From Myxococcales bacterium (GTDB taxonomy: Bacteria > Myxococcota_A > Bradymonadia > UBA7976 > UBA1532), in the NCBI GenBank assembly GCA_020633435.1, contig JACKDP010000001.1:248001-312000 (forward strand): a stretch of 64,000 nucleotides of DNA, in the 5' to 3' direction. The notes beneath the pieces were generated by a model. That model saw only the letters and a program-made list of their open reading frames with translations, had not been told where the DNA came from and ran no database searches. The position numbers and the translations under genes are program-made. This document shows positions 26,997 through 35,616 of this stretch, in pieces (positions within the stretch are counted from its first letter, which is position 1; the number at the start of each line of letters is the position of its first letter).

Positions 26997-29336
26997 TCAC
27001 TCGCAGATGGGCGCGATGCTCGCCCCGTCGCTGTTGACCAGGGCCTCCAGGTTCCAGCCCCCGCACAGGGCGAGGTCGGCGAACTCGATGGCCGGGACGT
27101 CATCGACGACGCCCTCCAGGCGGCCTGCGCCCCCGGTGACCACGATGCCCGCCATGTTGCCGCGCAGGGCGAGGCTGCTGATCTGGGCCACCCCGTCCAG
27201 GCGCAGCGCGGCGCTCGACGAGTCGGTGATCTCGAGGCCGTTGATCATGCCGGCCGCCCCCTCGAAGTCGAGGGCGGGGCCGTTCTCGCCCGCGTCGCGC
27301 AGGATGAGCCGGGTGACCTCGAAGTCGGCCCCCGTGCGCACGACGATGCCGCCCCAGGCGCCCGGCCGGGCGCCCTCGCCCGCCGCGCGCGCCTCGATGG
27401 TCACCGGATCGGCGGGGGTGCCGGTGGCGGCCAGCGCGCCCTGGATGTCCAGGCGGCCGCCGGCCGACGCCTGCAGGCGCAGGCCCCCGGGCAGCGCCAG
27501 CCGCCCGGCCACCTCGATGAGGCCGTCGAGGCGCAGCGGCGCGCCGGCCCCCAGCGTGAGCGTCGCGCCCATGGCCACCTGCAGCGGCTCGCGCAGCCGG
27601 TAGACGAGCGGCGCGGGCTGGGCGCCGAGGGTCGCCATGCCCTCCACGGTGCCGCCGATGCCGATGCCCTCGTGGGCGTTGCCGGCCCAGTCATGGCCGG
27701 GGCCGAGGGGCTGGCGGAAGTGGTTGGGGGCCGCCGCCACCGGCCACTGCGCCCGGCGGATCCAGGTGTCGGAGAAGCGGAACCAGCCGCCATCGCTGGC
27801 CAGGAGCTGGATGGCGTCGCCCGCCACGTCGGTGATCTGGCCGCCCAGCAGCACCAGGGTGCCGCCGCTCAGCACCTCGATGCCCACGCCGCCGGCGCGG
27901 CGGACCTTGAGCGCCGAGAACGCGGCCGCCTGGGCCGTCTGCAGGGCGGGGCCGCCCTCGGCCCCGGCGAACTCCACCACGACGTCAGCGAGGGAGCTGG
28001 CCGTCGGGGCCGCGGGGAAGCGCAGGCCGCCCCACCGGCCCGCGGCGGGCTCGCTGGCCGAGAACACCACGGGGCCGCCCTCGCCGCCGGCGCGCAGGAC
28101 GCCGGCCGCCGTGAGGGTGCGGCCGTCGCACAGGATGACGGTGGCCGGCGCGATCACGAGCTCCTGGCCCTCGGGCACCGCGTCGACGTCGAGGCGCCAC
28201 GGGTTGCCCTCGGGGCCCACCGTGCCCGCCGCCACCGCCGCCGCGTCCAGCGCCCGGCCCGCCGCCACGGGGCCCGTGCGCACGAAGGCCCGGGTCGCCA
28301 CGCCGAAGGCGGCGCCCACCTCGACGCGCACGTCCACGGCGTCCGCGTCGGTGCCCGTCGCCTCGCCGCCCGCCGGCAGCACGCCGCGGATCTGGCTCGG
28401 ATCGACGCGCTCCAGGTCGGTCAGCTCCACCCCGCCGATGAGCACCCGGTCGGGCACGGCGCCGAAGGGGCCGCCGTGGATGGTCACCGGCACGTCGGCG
28501 TCGGTGGGGCCCCAGGCCGGCTCGACGCCGCGCACCACCAGGTCGCCCACCGCGAGGGCCCGGCCGCGGATGGTCATCGGGAAGTCGCCGGCGTCGGTCT
28601 GCACCACGACCATCTGCTCGAAGTCGCCCTCGCCCTCCGGGGCGAACTGCACCAGCACCGTCGCGCTCTGGCCGACCTCGGCCGAGGCCGGGAGCTGGCC
28701 GTCGGGGATGCTGTACGGCGCCTCGAGGCCGGCCACCCCGAAGACGGTCAGCGGGATGCCCTCCGACGTGTTGCGCACCCGGATGAAGTCGGCCGTCTGC
28801 TCGCCCGGCGCCACCTCGCCCAGATCCAGGACGTCGGCCTCCAGCTCGCCGCTGGGGTTGCCGCCGACGCCCCGCAGGACGACCTCGGCCGGCTCCTCGC
28901 CCGGGATGTCGGTGACGAGGCGCAGCGTCGCTTCGACGCGGCCCTCGGCCTGGGGGGCGAACTGCACGACGAGCGTGCGCTCCTGCCCCGCGGGGATGCG
29001 CAGCGGGGGCTGGCGCGAGACGCTGAAGCCCAGCTCCAGGCCCTCGAAGGCGGTGATGGTCAGGTCGCCGTCGCCGACGTTGCCCAGCACCAGGTCGCGC
29101 TCGTTGCGCAGGCCGATGCCGACGGTGCCCAGGTCGAGCACGACCGGCAGCACCGTCAGGATGCCGGTGCCCATGGGCCCCTGGTCCGCCGGCGCGGCGT
29201 CCGCGTCCGGCCCCTGATCCACCGGCCCGGCGTCCGCCATGCCCGAGTCGGGCGTGGGCGTCTGGCCCCCGCCGCCCTCGTCATCGCAGCCCACGAAGAG
29301 CAGAAACATCAATCCGATCAAGCCCATCCAGCGCAT
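26997..29336 (-). CDS. large lipoprotein with Ig-like/Hydin-type repeats, IPT domain and beta-helix
   Basis: A 779-residue lipoprotein (lipobox FVGC; ATG at 29336 after GGGGAGG). An Asp/Ala/Pro spacer is followed by two ASPM-SPD-2-Hydin-type beta domains (LDLGTVGIGLRNERDLVLGNVGDGDLTI; LDLGEVAPGEQTADFIRVRN), usually called choice-of-anchor D. An IPT/TIG-like domain comes next (VRGVEPAWGPTDADVPVTIHG). The C-terminal half is a parallel beta-helix-like series of strands with repeated LxVxxAGxxGxxxxxG turns. It is a surface or periplasmic structural or adhesive protein; its partner is unknown. It is convergent with the SIS gene. Confidence 0.8.
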   Translation of the reverse strand: MRWMGLIGLMFLLFVGCDDEGGGGQTPTPDSGMADAGPVDQGPDADAAPADQGPMGTGILTVLPVVLDLGTVGIGLRNERDLVLGNVGDGDLTITAFEGLELGFSVSRQPPLRIPAGQERTLVVQFAPQAEGRVEATLRLVTDIPGEEPAEVVLRGVGGNPSGELEADVLDLGEVAPGEQTADFIRVRNTSEGIPLTVFGVAGLEAPYSIPDGQLPASAEVGQSATVLVQFAPEGEGDFEQMVVVQTDAGDFPMTIRGRALAVGDLVVRGVEPAWGPTDADVPVTIHGGPFGAVPDRVLIGGVELTDLERVDPSQIRGVLPAGGEATGTDADAVDVRVEVGAAFGVATRAFVRTGPVAAGRALDAAAVAAGTVGPEGNPWRLDVDAVPEGQELVIAPATVILCDGRTLTAAGVLRAGGEGGPVVFSASEPAAGRWGGLRFPAAPTASSLADVVVEFAGAEGGPALQTAQAAAFSALKVRRAGGVGIEVLSGGTLVLLGGQITDVAGDAIQLLASDGGWFRFSDTWIRRAQWPVAAAPNHFRQPLGPGHDWAGNAHEGIGIGGTVEGMATLGAQPAPLVYRLREPLQVAMGATLTLGAGAPLRLDGLIEVAGRLALPGGLRLQASAGGRLDIQGALAATGTPADPVTIEARAAGEGARPGAWGGIVVRTGADFEVTRLILRDAGENGPALDFEGAAGMINGLEITDSSSAALRLDGVAQISSLALRGNMAGIVVTGGAGRLEGVVDDVPAIEFADLALCGGWNLEALVNSDGASIAPICE

Positions 29337-29466
29337 GAGACCTCCCCGGCGTGCGCGCACCGGGGGAGTCTACTTGATTTGCCCGACCCGACGGGCGCGC
29401 ATCACCCCGCTAGCGATCGGGCGCGGCGTTGCGTAGGCTCAGGGCGAATCGCCCGGGAGGCTGGAC

Positions 29467-30039
29467 ATGCGTCTGCTCGCCGCCACCATCGCCCTCCTGC
29501 TCGCCGCCCCCGTCGCCGCCCAGCCGTGGCGGTACGTGGATGGCCGAGGGCAGGTCCACTACACGAACAACCCCCATGAGCTGCCCGCCGCCCGCCGCAA
29601 GGCGGCCCTGGAGGCGCAGAAGAAGAAGCGCGAGCTGGCCCGGGAGCAGGCGGCCGCCGAGGCCGAGGCCGCCGCCGCCGCCGCCGCTGCGGGGGAGGAG
29701 CCGGCCGTGCCTGGCGTCGTCGTCGCGCCGCCCGCCGTCGACGTCGCCCCCGTCCCGGGCGAGGCGCCGGCCTCCGAGGCCGCGCCGGTCGGGCCCACGC
29801 CGCACGAGCTCTGGCAGAAGGCCTTCGACACCGCCAGCGGCGAGGCCGACAAGGCCCGCGCGGCCCTCGACGCGGCCCGCAAGGCGGCCGACGAGGCCCA
29901 GCGCCAGGCGCTCCTCTCGCCGTCCGGCTTCAACTCCGCGAAGCACACCGAGAGCCAGGCGGCCGTCACCGCCGCCGAGGCGAAGCTCCAGGCCGCCGAG
30001 GGCGTGCTGCAGCGCACCCAGGCCGCGGAGCCCCGGTGA
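29467..30039 (+). CDS. DUF4124-domain periplasmic protein
   Basis: The 190-residue precursor has a signal peptide (LLAATIALLLAAPVAA) followed at once by PWRYVDGRGQVHYTNNPHELP, the DUF4124 signature (W/YxYxDxxGxxxYTNxP). The rest is an Ala/Glu/Lys-rich coiled coil with a short proline-valine linker. Its role is unknown; DUF4124 is common in periplasmic proteins of proteobacteria. The stop overlaps the GTG of hutU (GTGA), but no functional link to histidine breakdown is evident. GGGAGG precedes the ATG. Confidence 0.8.
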   Translation: MRLLAATIALLLAAPVAAQPWRYVDGRGQVHYTNNPHELPAARRKAALEAQKKKRELAREQAAAEAEAAAAAAAAGEEPAVPGVVVAPPAVDVAPVPGEAPASEAAPVGPTPHELWQKAFDTASGEADKARAALDAARKAADEAQRQALLSPSGFNSAKHTESQAAVTAAEAKLQAAEGVLQRTQAAEPR

Positions 30040-32078
30040 TCCGCACGCTCCCGCCGCCCCTCCCCCACTTCGAGCGCTTCCTCCAGGACCGCGGCGGCGA
30101 CGCCTGGGACGACCCCCGCACGCCGGCCACCTGCAACGGCCGCCGGGTGCTGCGCGCCCGCCCCCGATCCCCGCGGTTCGCCCCGGGCAGCGCCGACGAG
30201 CGCCTGGCCCTCGAGAACGCGCTGCGCTACGTCGATCCCGTCCACCACGCCGCGCTCCTCCCCGAGTTCCTGGCCGAGCTGCGCACCCTGGGCCGCATCT
30301 ACGGCTACCGGTTCCGCCCGGCGGGCCGCCTGTGGGGCCGGCCCCTGGCCGACGTCCCCGGCCGCTCCCTCGCCGGCCGCGCCCTGCGGGTGATGATCGA
30401 CAACAACCTCGACTTCGAGGTGGCCCTCTACCCCTACGAGCTCGTCACCTATGGCGAGTCGGGGCAGGTCTGCCAGAACTGGATGCAGTACCAGCTCCTC
30501 TGCGACCTCCTGGCGCAGATGACCGAGGACCAGACGCTGGTGGTCAGCTCGGGCCACCCCCTCGGCCTCTTCCCGGCGCGGCCCGAGGCGCCCCGGGCCA
30601 TCGTCACCAACGGCCTCGTCATCGGCCGCTGGGACACCCCCGAGACGTTCCAGCGCCTCGCCGCCCTGGGCTGCGTCAACTACGGCCAGATGACGGCCGG
30701 CGGCTGGATGTACATCGGCAGCCAGGGCATCGTGCACGGCACGTACATCACCCTGCTCAACGCCGCCCGCCGCCGCCGGCAGGGCGCCGCCGACATGCGC
30801 GGGCAGACGTTCATCTCGTCGGGGCTCGGCGGCATGTCCGGGGCGCAGCCCAAGGCGCTGGAGCTGGCCGGGGGCGCCGGCATCATCGCCGAGGTCCGCC
30901 CGGGCCAGGTGGAGCGGCGCCTGCAGATGGGCTGGGTCGGCCGCGCCACCACCGACGTCGCCGAGGCCGTCCGCTGGATGCTGGCGGCCCGGGACGCCGG
31001 CGCGCCCCTCTCGGTGGCCTGGCAGGGCAACATCGTAGAATTGCTGGAGTATCTGGCGGCCGAAGGCGTCGGCGTCGACCTCATCTCCGACCAGACGTCG
31101 TGCCATGAGGTCTACACCGGCGGCTACATCCCCGCCGGGCACACCGTGGCCTCCGCGGAGGCGCTGGCCCAGGCCGACCCCGCCGCGTGGCGGGCCGCCG
31201 TGGACGCGAGCCTGCGCCGCCAGTACCAGGCCCTCGCCGCCCTCACCGCCGCGGGCAGCGCCTTCTTCGACTACGGCAACAAGTTCCTCGACGCCGTGGC
31301 CGACGCCGGGGTGCCGGAGCTGCGCCGCGGGGAGGGCTTCATCTGGCCCTCCTACGTCGAAGACATCATGGGCCCCGAGTGCTTCGACCTGGGCTACGGC
31401 CCCTTCCGCTGGGTCTGCCTGTCGGGGGACGCCGCCGATCTGGCCCGCACCGACGCCGAGGCCGCCGCCGAGCTGGAGGCCCTGCTCGCCGAGCGCGGCC
31501 ACCGCCAGCAGGACCAGGACAACCTGGCCTGGATCCGCGGGGCCGAGGCCGCCGGCCTGGTCATGGGCACCCAGGCCCGCATCCTGTACGCCGACGCCGA
31601 GGGGCGCAGCCGCCTGGCCCGGCGCTTCAACGCCCTCGTCCGCAAGGGCGCCATCGGCCCCGTGATGCTGGGGCGCGACCACCACGACGTGAGCGGCACC
31701 GACTCCCCCCTGCGCGAGACGTCCAACATCCGCGACGGCTCGGCGGTGACGGCCGACATGGCCCACCAGTGCTGGGCCGGCAACGTCGCCCGGGGCATGA
31801 CGCTGGCGGTGCTGTCCAACGGCGGGGGCGTGGGCACGGGCAACGCGGTCAACGGCGGCTTCGGGCTGCTGCTCGATGGCTCGACGGCCGTGGATCACGT
31901 CCTGGAGACGGCCCTGGAGTGGGACGTGATGGGGGGCGTGGCGCGGCGCGCCTGGGCCCGCAACCCCGGCGCCCAGGCGACGGTGGCGGCGTGGAACGCG
32001 CAGAACGCCGGCCGCGGCCACATCACCGAGGCCGCCCTCGTCGATCCCGCGCTGCTGGCAGAGCTCGCAAAGACCTGA
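30036..32078 (+). CDS. hutU: urocanate hydratase (urocanase), long form
   Basis: HutU converts urocanate to imidazolonepropionate, the second step of histidine degradation, with NAD+ as a bound cofactor. The 680-residue protein shows urocanase landmarks: MIDNNLDFEVALYPYELVTYG, QNWMQYQ, VSSGHPLGLFP, NYGQMTAGGWMYIGSQGIVHGT, GLGGMSGAQPKA, and HHDVSGTDSPLRETSNIRDGSAV. It is clearly longer than the usual bacterial enzyme (about 555) and close to the eukaryote-type length (about 676). It ends six bases from the end of hutH, which lies on the other strand, so the pathway genes are convergent and not one operon. The GTG start overlaps the DUF4124 stop. Confidence 0.95.
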   Translation: MIRTLPPPLPHFERFLQDRGGDAWDDPRTPATCNGRRVLRARPRSPRFAPGSADERLALENALRYVDPVHHAALLPEFLAELRTLGRIYGYRFRPAGRLWGRPLADVPGRSLAGRALRVMIDNNLDFEVALYPYELVTYGESGQVCQNWMQYQLLCDLLAQMTEDQTLVVSSGHPLGLFPARPEAPRAIVTNGLVIGRWDTPETFQRLAALGCVNYGQMTAGGWMYIGSQGIVHGTYITLLNAARRRRQGAADMRGQTFISSGLGGMSGAQPKALELAGGAGIIAEVRPGQVERRLQMGWVGRATTDVAEAVRWMLAARDAGAPLSVAWQGNIVELLEYLAAEGVGVDLISDQTSCHEVYTGGYIPAGHTVASAEALAQADPAAWRAAVDASLRRQYQALAALTAAGSAFFDYGNKFLDAVADAGVPELRRGEGFIWPSYVEDIMGPECFDLGYGPFRWVCLSGDAADLARTDAEAAAELEALLAERGHRQQDQDNLAWIRGAEAAGLVMGTQARILYADAEGRSRLARRFNALVRKGAIGPVMLGRDHHDVSGTDSPLRETSNIRDGSAVTADMAHQCWAGNVARGMTLAVLSNGGGVGTGNAVNGGFGLLLDGSTAVDHVLETALEWDVMGGVARRAWARNPGAQATVAAWNAQNAGRGHITEAALVDPALLAELAKT

Positions 32079-32084
32079 ACTCGC

Positions 32085-33839
32085 TCAGGATTCTCCGACC
32101 GGACCGCTGAGCCGGCCCGACTGGACGAGCACCTGGGCGCGGCGGATGTCGTCGGCCAGCAGGCGGTCGTGCAGCAGCGGCGGCACGGTGGCGCGGATGC
32201 GCCGGTAGAAGGTGGCCGTCCCCCGCCCGAGGCGCCCGGCGATGCGGGCCTGCCCGTCGGCGTCCACGGCGGCGGCGAAGGCGGCGGCGCGATCCTCGGC
32301 GGCCTGTATGGAGTCGGCGCCCGGCGCGGCCGGGGCGATGCCGGCGTGGCGCCACTCCACCGCCTGCGCCCCCACCAGCACCTCGATGGCCTGCACCGCC
32401 GCCGTCGTGTGCACGACGGTCATCAGCTTGCGGGCCGCCACCAGGGCCATGGGGACGTGATCCTCGATGTTGGCCGAGCTGGGGATGGAGTCCACCACCG
32501 CCGGGTGGGCCAGCACCTTGTTCTCCGAGACCAGGCTGGCCGCCGTGTACTGGGCGATCATGTAGCCGGAGTGCAGGCCGGGGCGGGCCGTGAGGCTCGC
32601 GGGCAGGCCGTGGCTGTGGTGGGCGTCGAGGAGCATCTGGGTGCGCCGCTCGCCGATGCTGGCCAGCTCGGCCACGGCCAGGGTGAGCACGTCGGCGGCC
32701 AGGGCGATGGGCTGGCCGTGGAAGTTCCCCGCGGAGTAGGCCACCCGGCCCCGGCCGTCGTGGCCCGCCGGCCAGTTGGCCGCGAAGTGGGCGTCGAAGG
32801 GCGGGCCCCCGTCGGGGAAGAAGAGGGGGTTGTCGGTGGCCGCGTTCAGCTCGGCCTCCACCACGCGCCGGGCATAGTCGAGGGCGTCGCGGCTGGCGCC
32901 GTGCACCGCCGGGGCGCAGCGGACGCAGTAGGGATCCTGGACCTCGCCCCGGGCCTCGACGCCGCGCGAGCCGGCCAGCAGCGCGCGGATGCGGGCGGCG
33001 CTGGCCTGTTGCCCCGGGTGGTTGCGGGCCGCGTGGATGCGCTCGTCGAAGGCGCGGGCGCAGCCGGCGATGGCCTCGACGGCGAGGGCGCAGCCCACGT
33101 CGGCGACGTCGAGCAGGCGCTCCACCTCGACGACGGCCTGGGCCAGCAAGGCGGTAGAGAACGTCGCGCCGTTGATGAGCGCGAGCCCCTCCTTGTGGCT
33201 GATGGCCGGCGTCGGCAGCGGCACGAAGCGCGCGATGGCGTCGCCCGGGTAGACCCGCCCGCCGTGGCTGAACTCGCCCAGCCCGACGAGGGGCAGGAAG
33301 AGGTGCGCGAGGGGGCAGAGATCGCCGCTCGCCCCCAGGGAGCCGCGGATGGGCACCCGAGGCACCACCCCGGCGTGGAACCAGCCGAGGAGCGTCTGCA
33401 CCAGCTCGACGCGCACCCCGGAGTGGCCCTTGAGGAAGGCGTTGACGCGCAGCAGCAGGACGGCGCGCACCACCTCGGCCGAGAAATAGTTCGCTGGATC
33501 GCCGGGTTGTGTCGACACCCCCACCCCGGCGGCGTGGCTCGGCAGCAGGTTCGCCTGGAGCTGGGCGAGCTCGGCCGGGGGGATGGGCACGTCCTTGAAG
33601 CGGCCGAACCCGGTGGTCACCCCGTACTCCCGCGCACCCGGCGGGGCGGCGCGGGTGCCCGCCTGCCAGGCGGCGTACTGGGCCGTGTACGTGGCGACGC
33701 TGGCGTCGACGAAGGCGCGGCACTTGCGGACGCGATCGAGGCCCTCGGGGTCGCAGACGACCCGGGCCCCGGGATCGGTGGCGGCGGCGAAGAGCGCCTC
33801 GGCCGTGAGATCGGCGCCGGTCAGGACGAGCGGCGCCAT
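32085..33839 (-). CDS. hutH: histidine ammonia-lyase
   Basis: HutH removes ammonia from histidine to give urocanate. The MIO prosthetic group forms from the ASG triad at about 171-173 in RGSLGASGDLCPLAH (numbered from one codon upstream). Other landmarks are YGVTTGFG, LPSHAAGVG, where the Ser-His pair is typical of histidine over tyrosine lyases, QDPYCVRCAPAVHGA and AATDNPLFF. At 584 residues it exceeds the usual bacterial length of about 510. The start is taken as ATG at 33839; a GTG one codon upstream is equally possible. hisS ends eight bases before it on the same strand, so the two may be co-transcribed. Confidence 0.92.
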   Translation of the reverse strand: MAPLVLTGADLTAEALFAAATDPGARVVCDPEGLDRVRKCRAFVDASVATYTAQYAAWQAGTRAAPPGAREYGVTTGFGRFKDVPIPPAELAQLQANLLPSHAAGVGVSTQPGDPANYFSAEVVRAVLLLRVNAFLKGHSGVRVELVQTLLGWFHAGVVPRVPIRGSLGASGDLCPLAHLFLPLVGLGEFSHGGRVYPGDAIARFVPLPTPAISHKEGLALINGATFSTALLAQAVVEVERLLDVADVGCALAVEAIAGCARAFDERIHAARNHPGQQASAARIRALLAGSRGVEARGEVQDPYCVRCAPAVHGASRDALDYARRVVEAELNAATDNPLFFPDGGPPFDAHFAANWPAGHDGRGRVAYSAGNFHGQPIALAADVLTLAVAELASIGERRTQMLLDAHHSHGLPASLTARPGLHSGYMIAQYTAASLVSENKVLAHPAVVDSIPSSANIEDHVPMALVAARKLMTVVHTTAAVQAIEVLVGAQAVEWRHAGIAPAAPGADSIQAAEDRAAAFAAAVDADGQARIAGRLGRGTATFYRRIRATVPPLLHDRLLADDIRRAQVLVQSGRLSGPVGES

Positions 33840-33846
33840 CACCGGA

Positions 33847-35343
33847 TCAATGCCCCAGGATCCGGCGCACCTCGGCCACCAGGTCGACCCGCGCCACGCT
33901 GCGCTGGGCCTCCCCCTGGACCTGCTGCTGGTAGGCCTCGGCGTCGGCCTCGTCCTTGAGGCGCGCGGCCAGCTCGGCGCCCAGACGGAGATCCTTGATG
34001 GAGACCTCGCCGCGGTCGAACTCGTCGCCGCCAGCGATGACCACCGCGGGCGAGCGGCGGGCGTCGGCGTACTCGAGCTGCTTGCCGAACTTCTTGGGGT
34101 TGCCCAGGTACAGCTCGGCCACGATGCCCGCGGCGCGCAGCTCGTTGACCATCACCTGGTAGGCGGGCAGGCGCCCGCGATCCATGACCGTCACCACGAC
34201 GGGGCCGGGCCGCTCGTCCACCTTCACGCGGTCGAGCAGGCGCAGGGCGGCGAGCAGGCGGTCGACGCCGATGCTGGCGCCGGTGGCCGGCACGCGCTGG
34301 CCGGTGAAGCGCATCACCAGGTCGTCGTAGCGGCCGCCGCCCGCCACCGAGCCGAAGCTGCGGCGGTGGCCCGTCTCGTCGAGGACGTTGAACGTCAGCG
34401 CCGCCTCGAAGACCGGGCCGGTGTAGTAGGCCAGGCCGCGCACGAGGGACGGATCGAACTTCACGCGGGCCTCTTCCAGGCCCGAGGCGTCCAGCAGCTC
34501 GGCGATGGTCTCGAGCTCGGCCACGCCCTCGAGGCCCTCGCGGCTGCCGCCCACGAGATCGCGGAAGGCGCCGCAGATGCCCGCGCGGGTGCTGGCCTGG
34601 GCCTCGACGAAGGCCACGATGATGGCCTGCTGGTCGGGGGAGAGCTGGGCCCCCGGGGTGAAGTGCCCCGTCTCGTCCTCGCGGCCGCGGCCGAGCAAGT
34701 GGCGCACGCCGTCCATGCCCAGGCGGTCGAGCTTGTCGAGGGCGCGCAGCGTCGTGAGCCGCGCGGCCTCCGTGGCCACCCCGGCCTGCTCCAGCACGCC
34801 GTTGAGGACCTTCCGGTCGTTCACCCGGATTTCGTAGTCTTTTCGCGGGATTCCGAGGGCGTCAAAGGCCTCGGCCAGCACCATGCAGACCTCGGCGTCG
34901 GCGGCCAGGGAGGCGGCGCCCACGGTGTCGAAGTCGCACTGGATGAACTGGCGGAAGCGCCCCGGGCCGGGCCGCTCGTCGCGCCACACCGGGCCCGTCT
35001 GCCAGCGGCGGTAGGGCCGGGTGAACGACTCCTCCTTCTCGTGCTCGGCGTAGAACCGGGCGAGGGGGGCCGTCAGGTCGTAGCGCAGGGTGAGCCACTG
35101 CTCGAGGCCGTCGGAGTCGCGGAAGGCGAAGACCCCGCCGGTGGGCTGATCCGCCTCGGGGAGGAACTTGCCCAGGCAGTCGGCGTACTCCAGGGCCGGG
35201 GTCTCCAGGGGCTCGAAGCCGAACCGCTCGTAGACCTCGCCGATGGTGGCGATCATGGCCCGCCGGGCCCGAACCACACCCGCGGGGGCGTCCTCGAAGC
35301 CGGCGGGCAGCCGGGGCACCGGCCGCTGCCGCTTGATGCTCAT
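33847..35343 (-). CDS. hisS: histidyl-tRNA synthetase, alphaproteobacterial-like type
   Basis: HisRS charges tRNA-His. The 498-residue class II synthetase shows motif 2 in RPYRRWQTGPVWRDERPGPGRFRQF, the histidine-binding ARVKFDPSLVRGLAYYTGPVFEA, and motif 3 in RVPATGASIGVDRLLAAL. It is longer than the common bacterial enzyme (about 420). Features such as GVFAFRDSDGLEQWLTLRYDLTAPLARF and FIQCDFDTVG resemble the divergent form known from Rhizobiales and Caulobacterales, which recognises tRNA-His with A73. The adjacent tRNA-His has A73. The ATG at 35343 begins MSIKRQRPVPRLPAGFEDA; a longer frame would run into the tRNA gene. Confidence 0.93.
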   Translation of the reverse strand: MSIKRQRPVPRLPAGFEDAPAGVVRARRAMIATIGEVYERFGFEPLETPALEYADCLGKFLPEADQPTGGVFAFRDSDGLEQWLTLRYDLTAPLARFYAEHEKEESFTRPYRRWQTGPVWRDERPGPGRFRQFIQCDFDTVGAASLAADAEVCMVLAEAFDALGIPRKDYEIRVNDRKVLNGVLEQAGVATEAARLTTLRALDKLDRLGMDGVRHLLGRGREDETGHFTPGAQLSPDQQAIIVAFVEAQASTRAGICGAFRDLVGGSREGLEGVAELETIAELLDASGLEEARVKFDPSLVRGLAYYTGPVFEAALTFNVLDETGHRRSFGSVAGGGRYDDLVMRFTGQRVPATGASIGVDRLLAALRLLDRVKVDERPGPVVVTVMDRGRLPAYQVMVNELRAAGIVAELYLGNPKKFGKQLEYADARRSPAVVIAGGDEFDRGEVSIKDLRLGAELAARLKDEADAEAYQQQVQGEAQRSVARVDLVAEVRRILGH

Positions 35344-35370
35344 GGCCTCGCTTGGGGGGAATGGAGAAAC

Positions 35371-35446
35371 TGGTGCAGCCAGGTGGGCTCGAACCACCGA
35401 CCCCCGGAACCACAATCCGGTGCTCTACCAACTGAGCTATGGCTGC
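35371..35446 (-). tRNA. tRNA-His (anticodon GTG), A73
   Basis: A full cloverleaf reads on the minus strand. The acceptor stem GCAGCCA pairs with TGGCTGC, the D arm has a GCTC/GAGC stem, and the anticodon stem CCGGA/TCCGG encloses TTGTGGT. The variable loop is GGGTC, the T stem is GGTGG/CCACC, and CCA is encoded. The discriminator (position 73) is A, not the C usual in bacterial tRNA-His. A G lies at -1 in the DNA (35447) but cannot pair with A73. hisS begins 28 bases downstream, so tRNA and synthetase are probably co-transcribed. Confidence 0.95.
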
Positions 35447-35616
35447 CCATACGGCGCGCGCACGAGCGGAGGGCGTTCTAGCAGGGCACCCGGCCGGTTG
35501 CAAGTCCGATCGGCGCGGGCGGCGCCGGGGCCCGCCGAAGGGGCGCGCGACCCGGCGGCTTCCCCTCCCCGCGACCGGGCCGCCGATGATACCGTCCTGT
35601 CACAATGGGGGGTGCC

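Noticed and set aside
32074..32089. Terminator between hutU and hutH
   Set aside because: The CCTGA/TCAGG stem has only five pairs and no T-run, so it is not distinguishable from chance.
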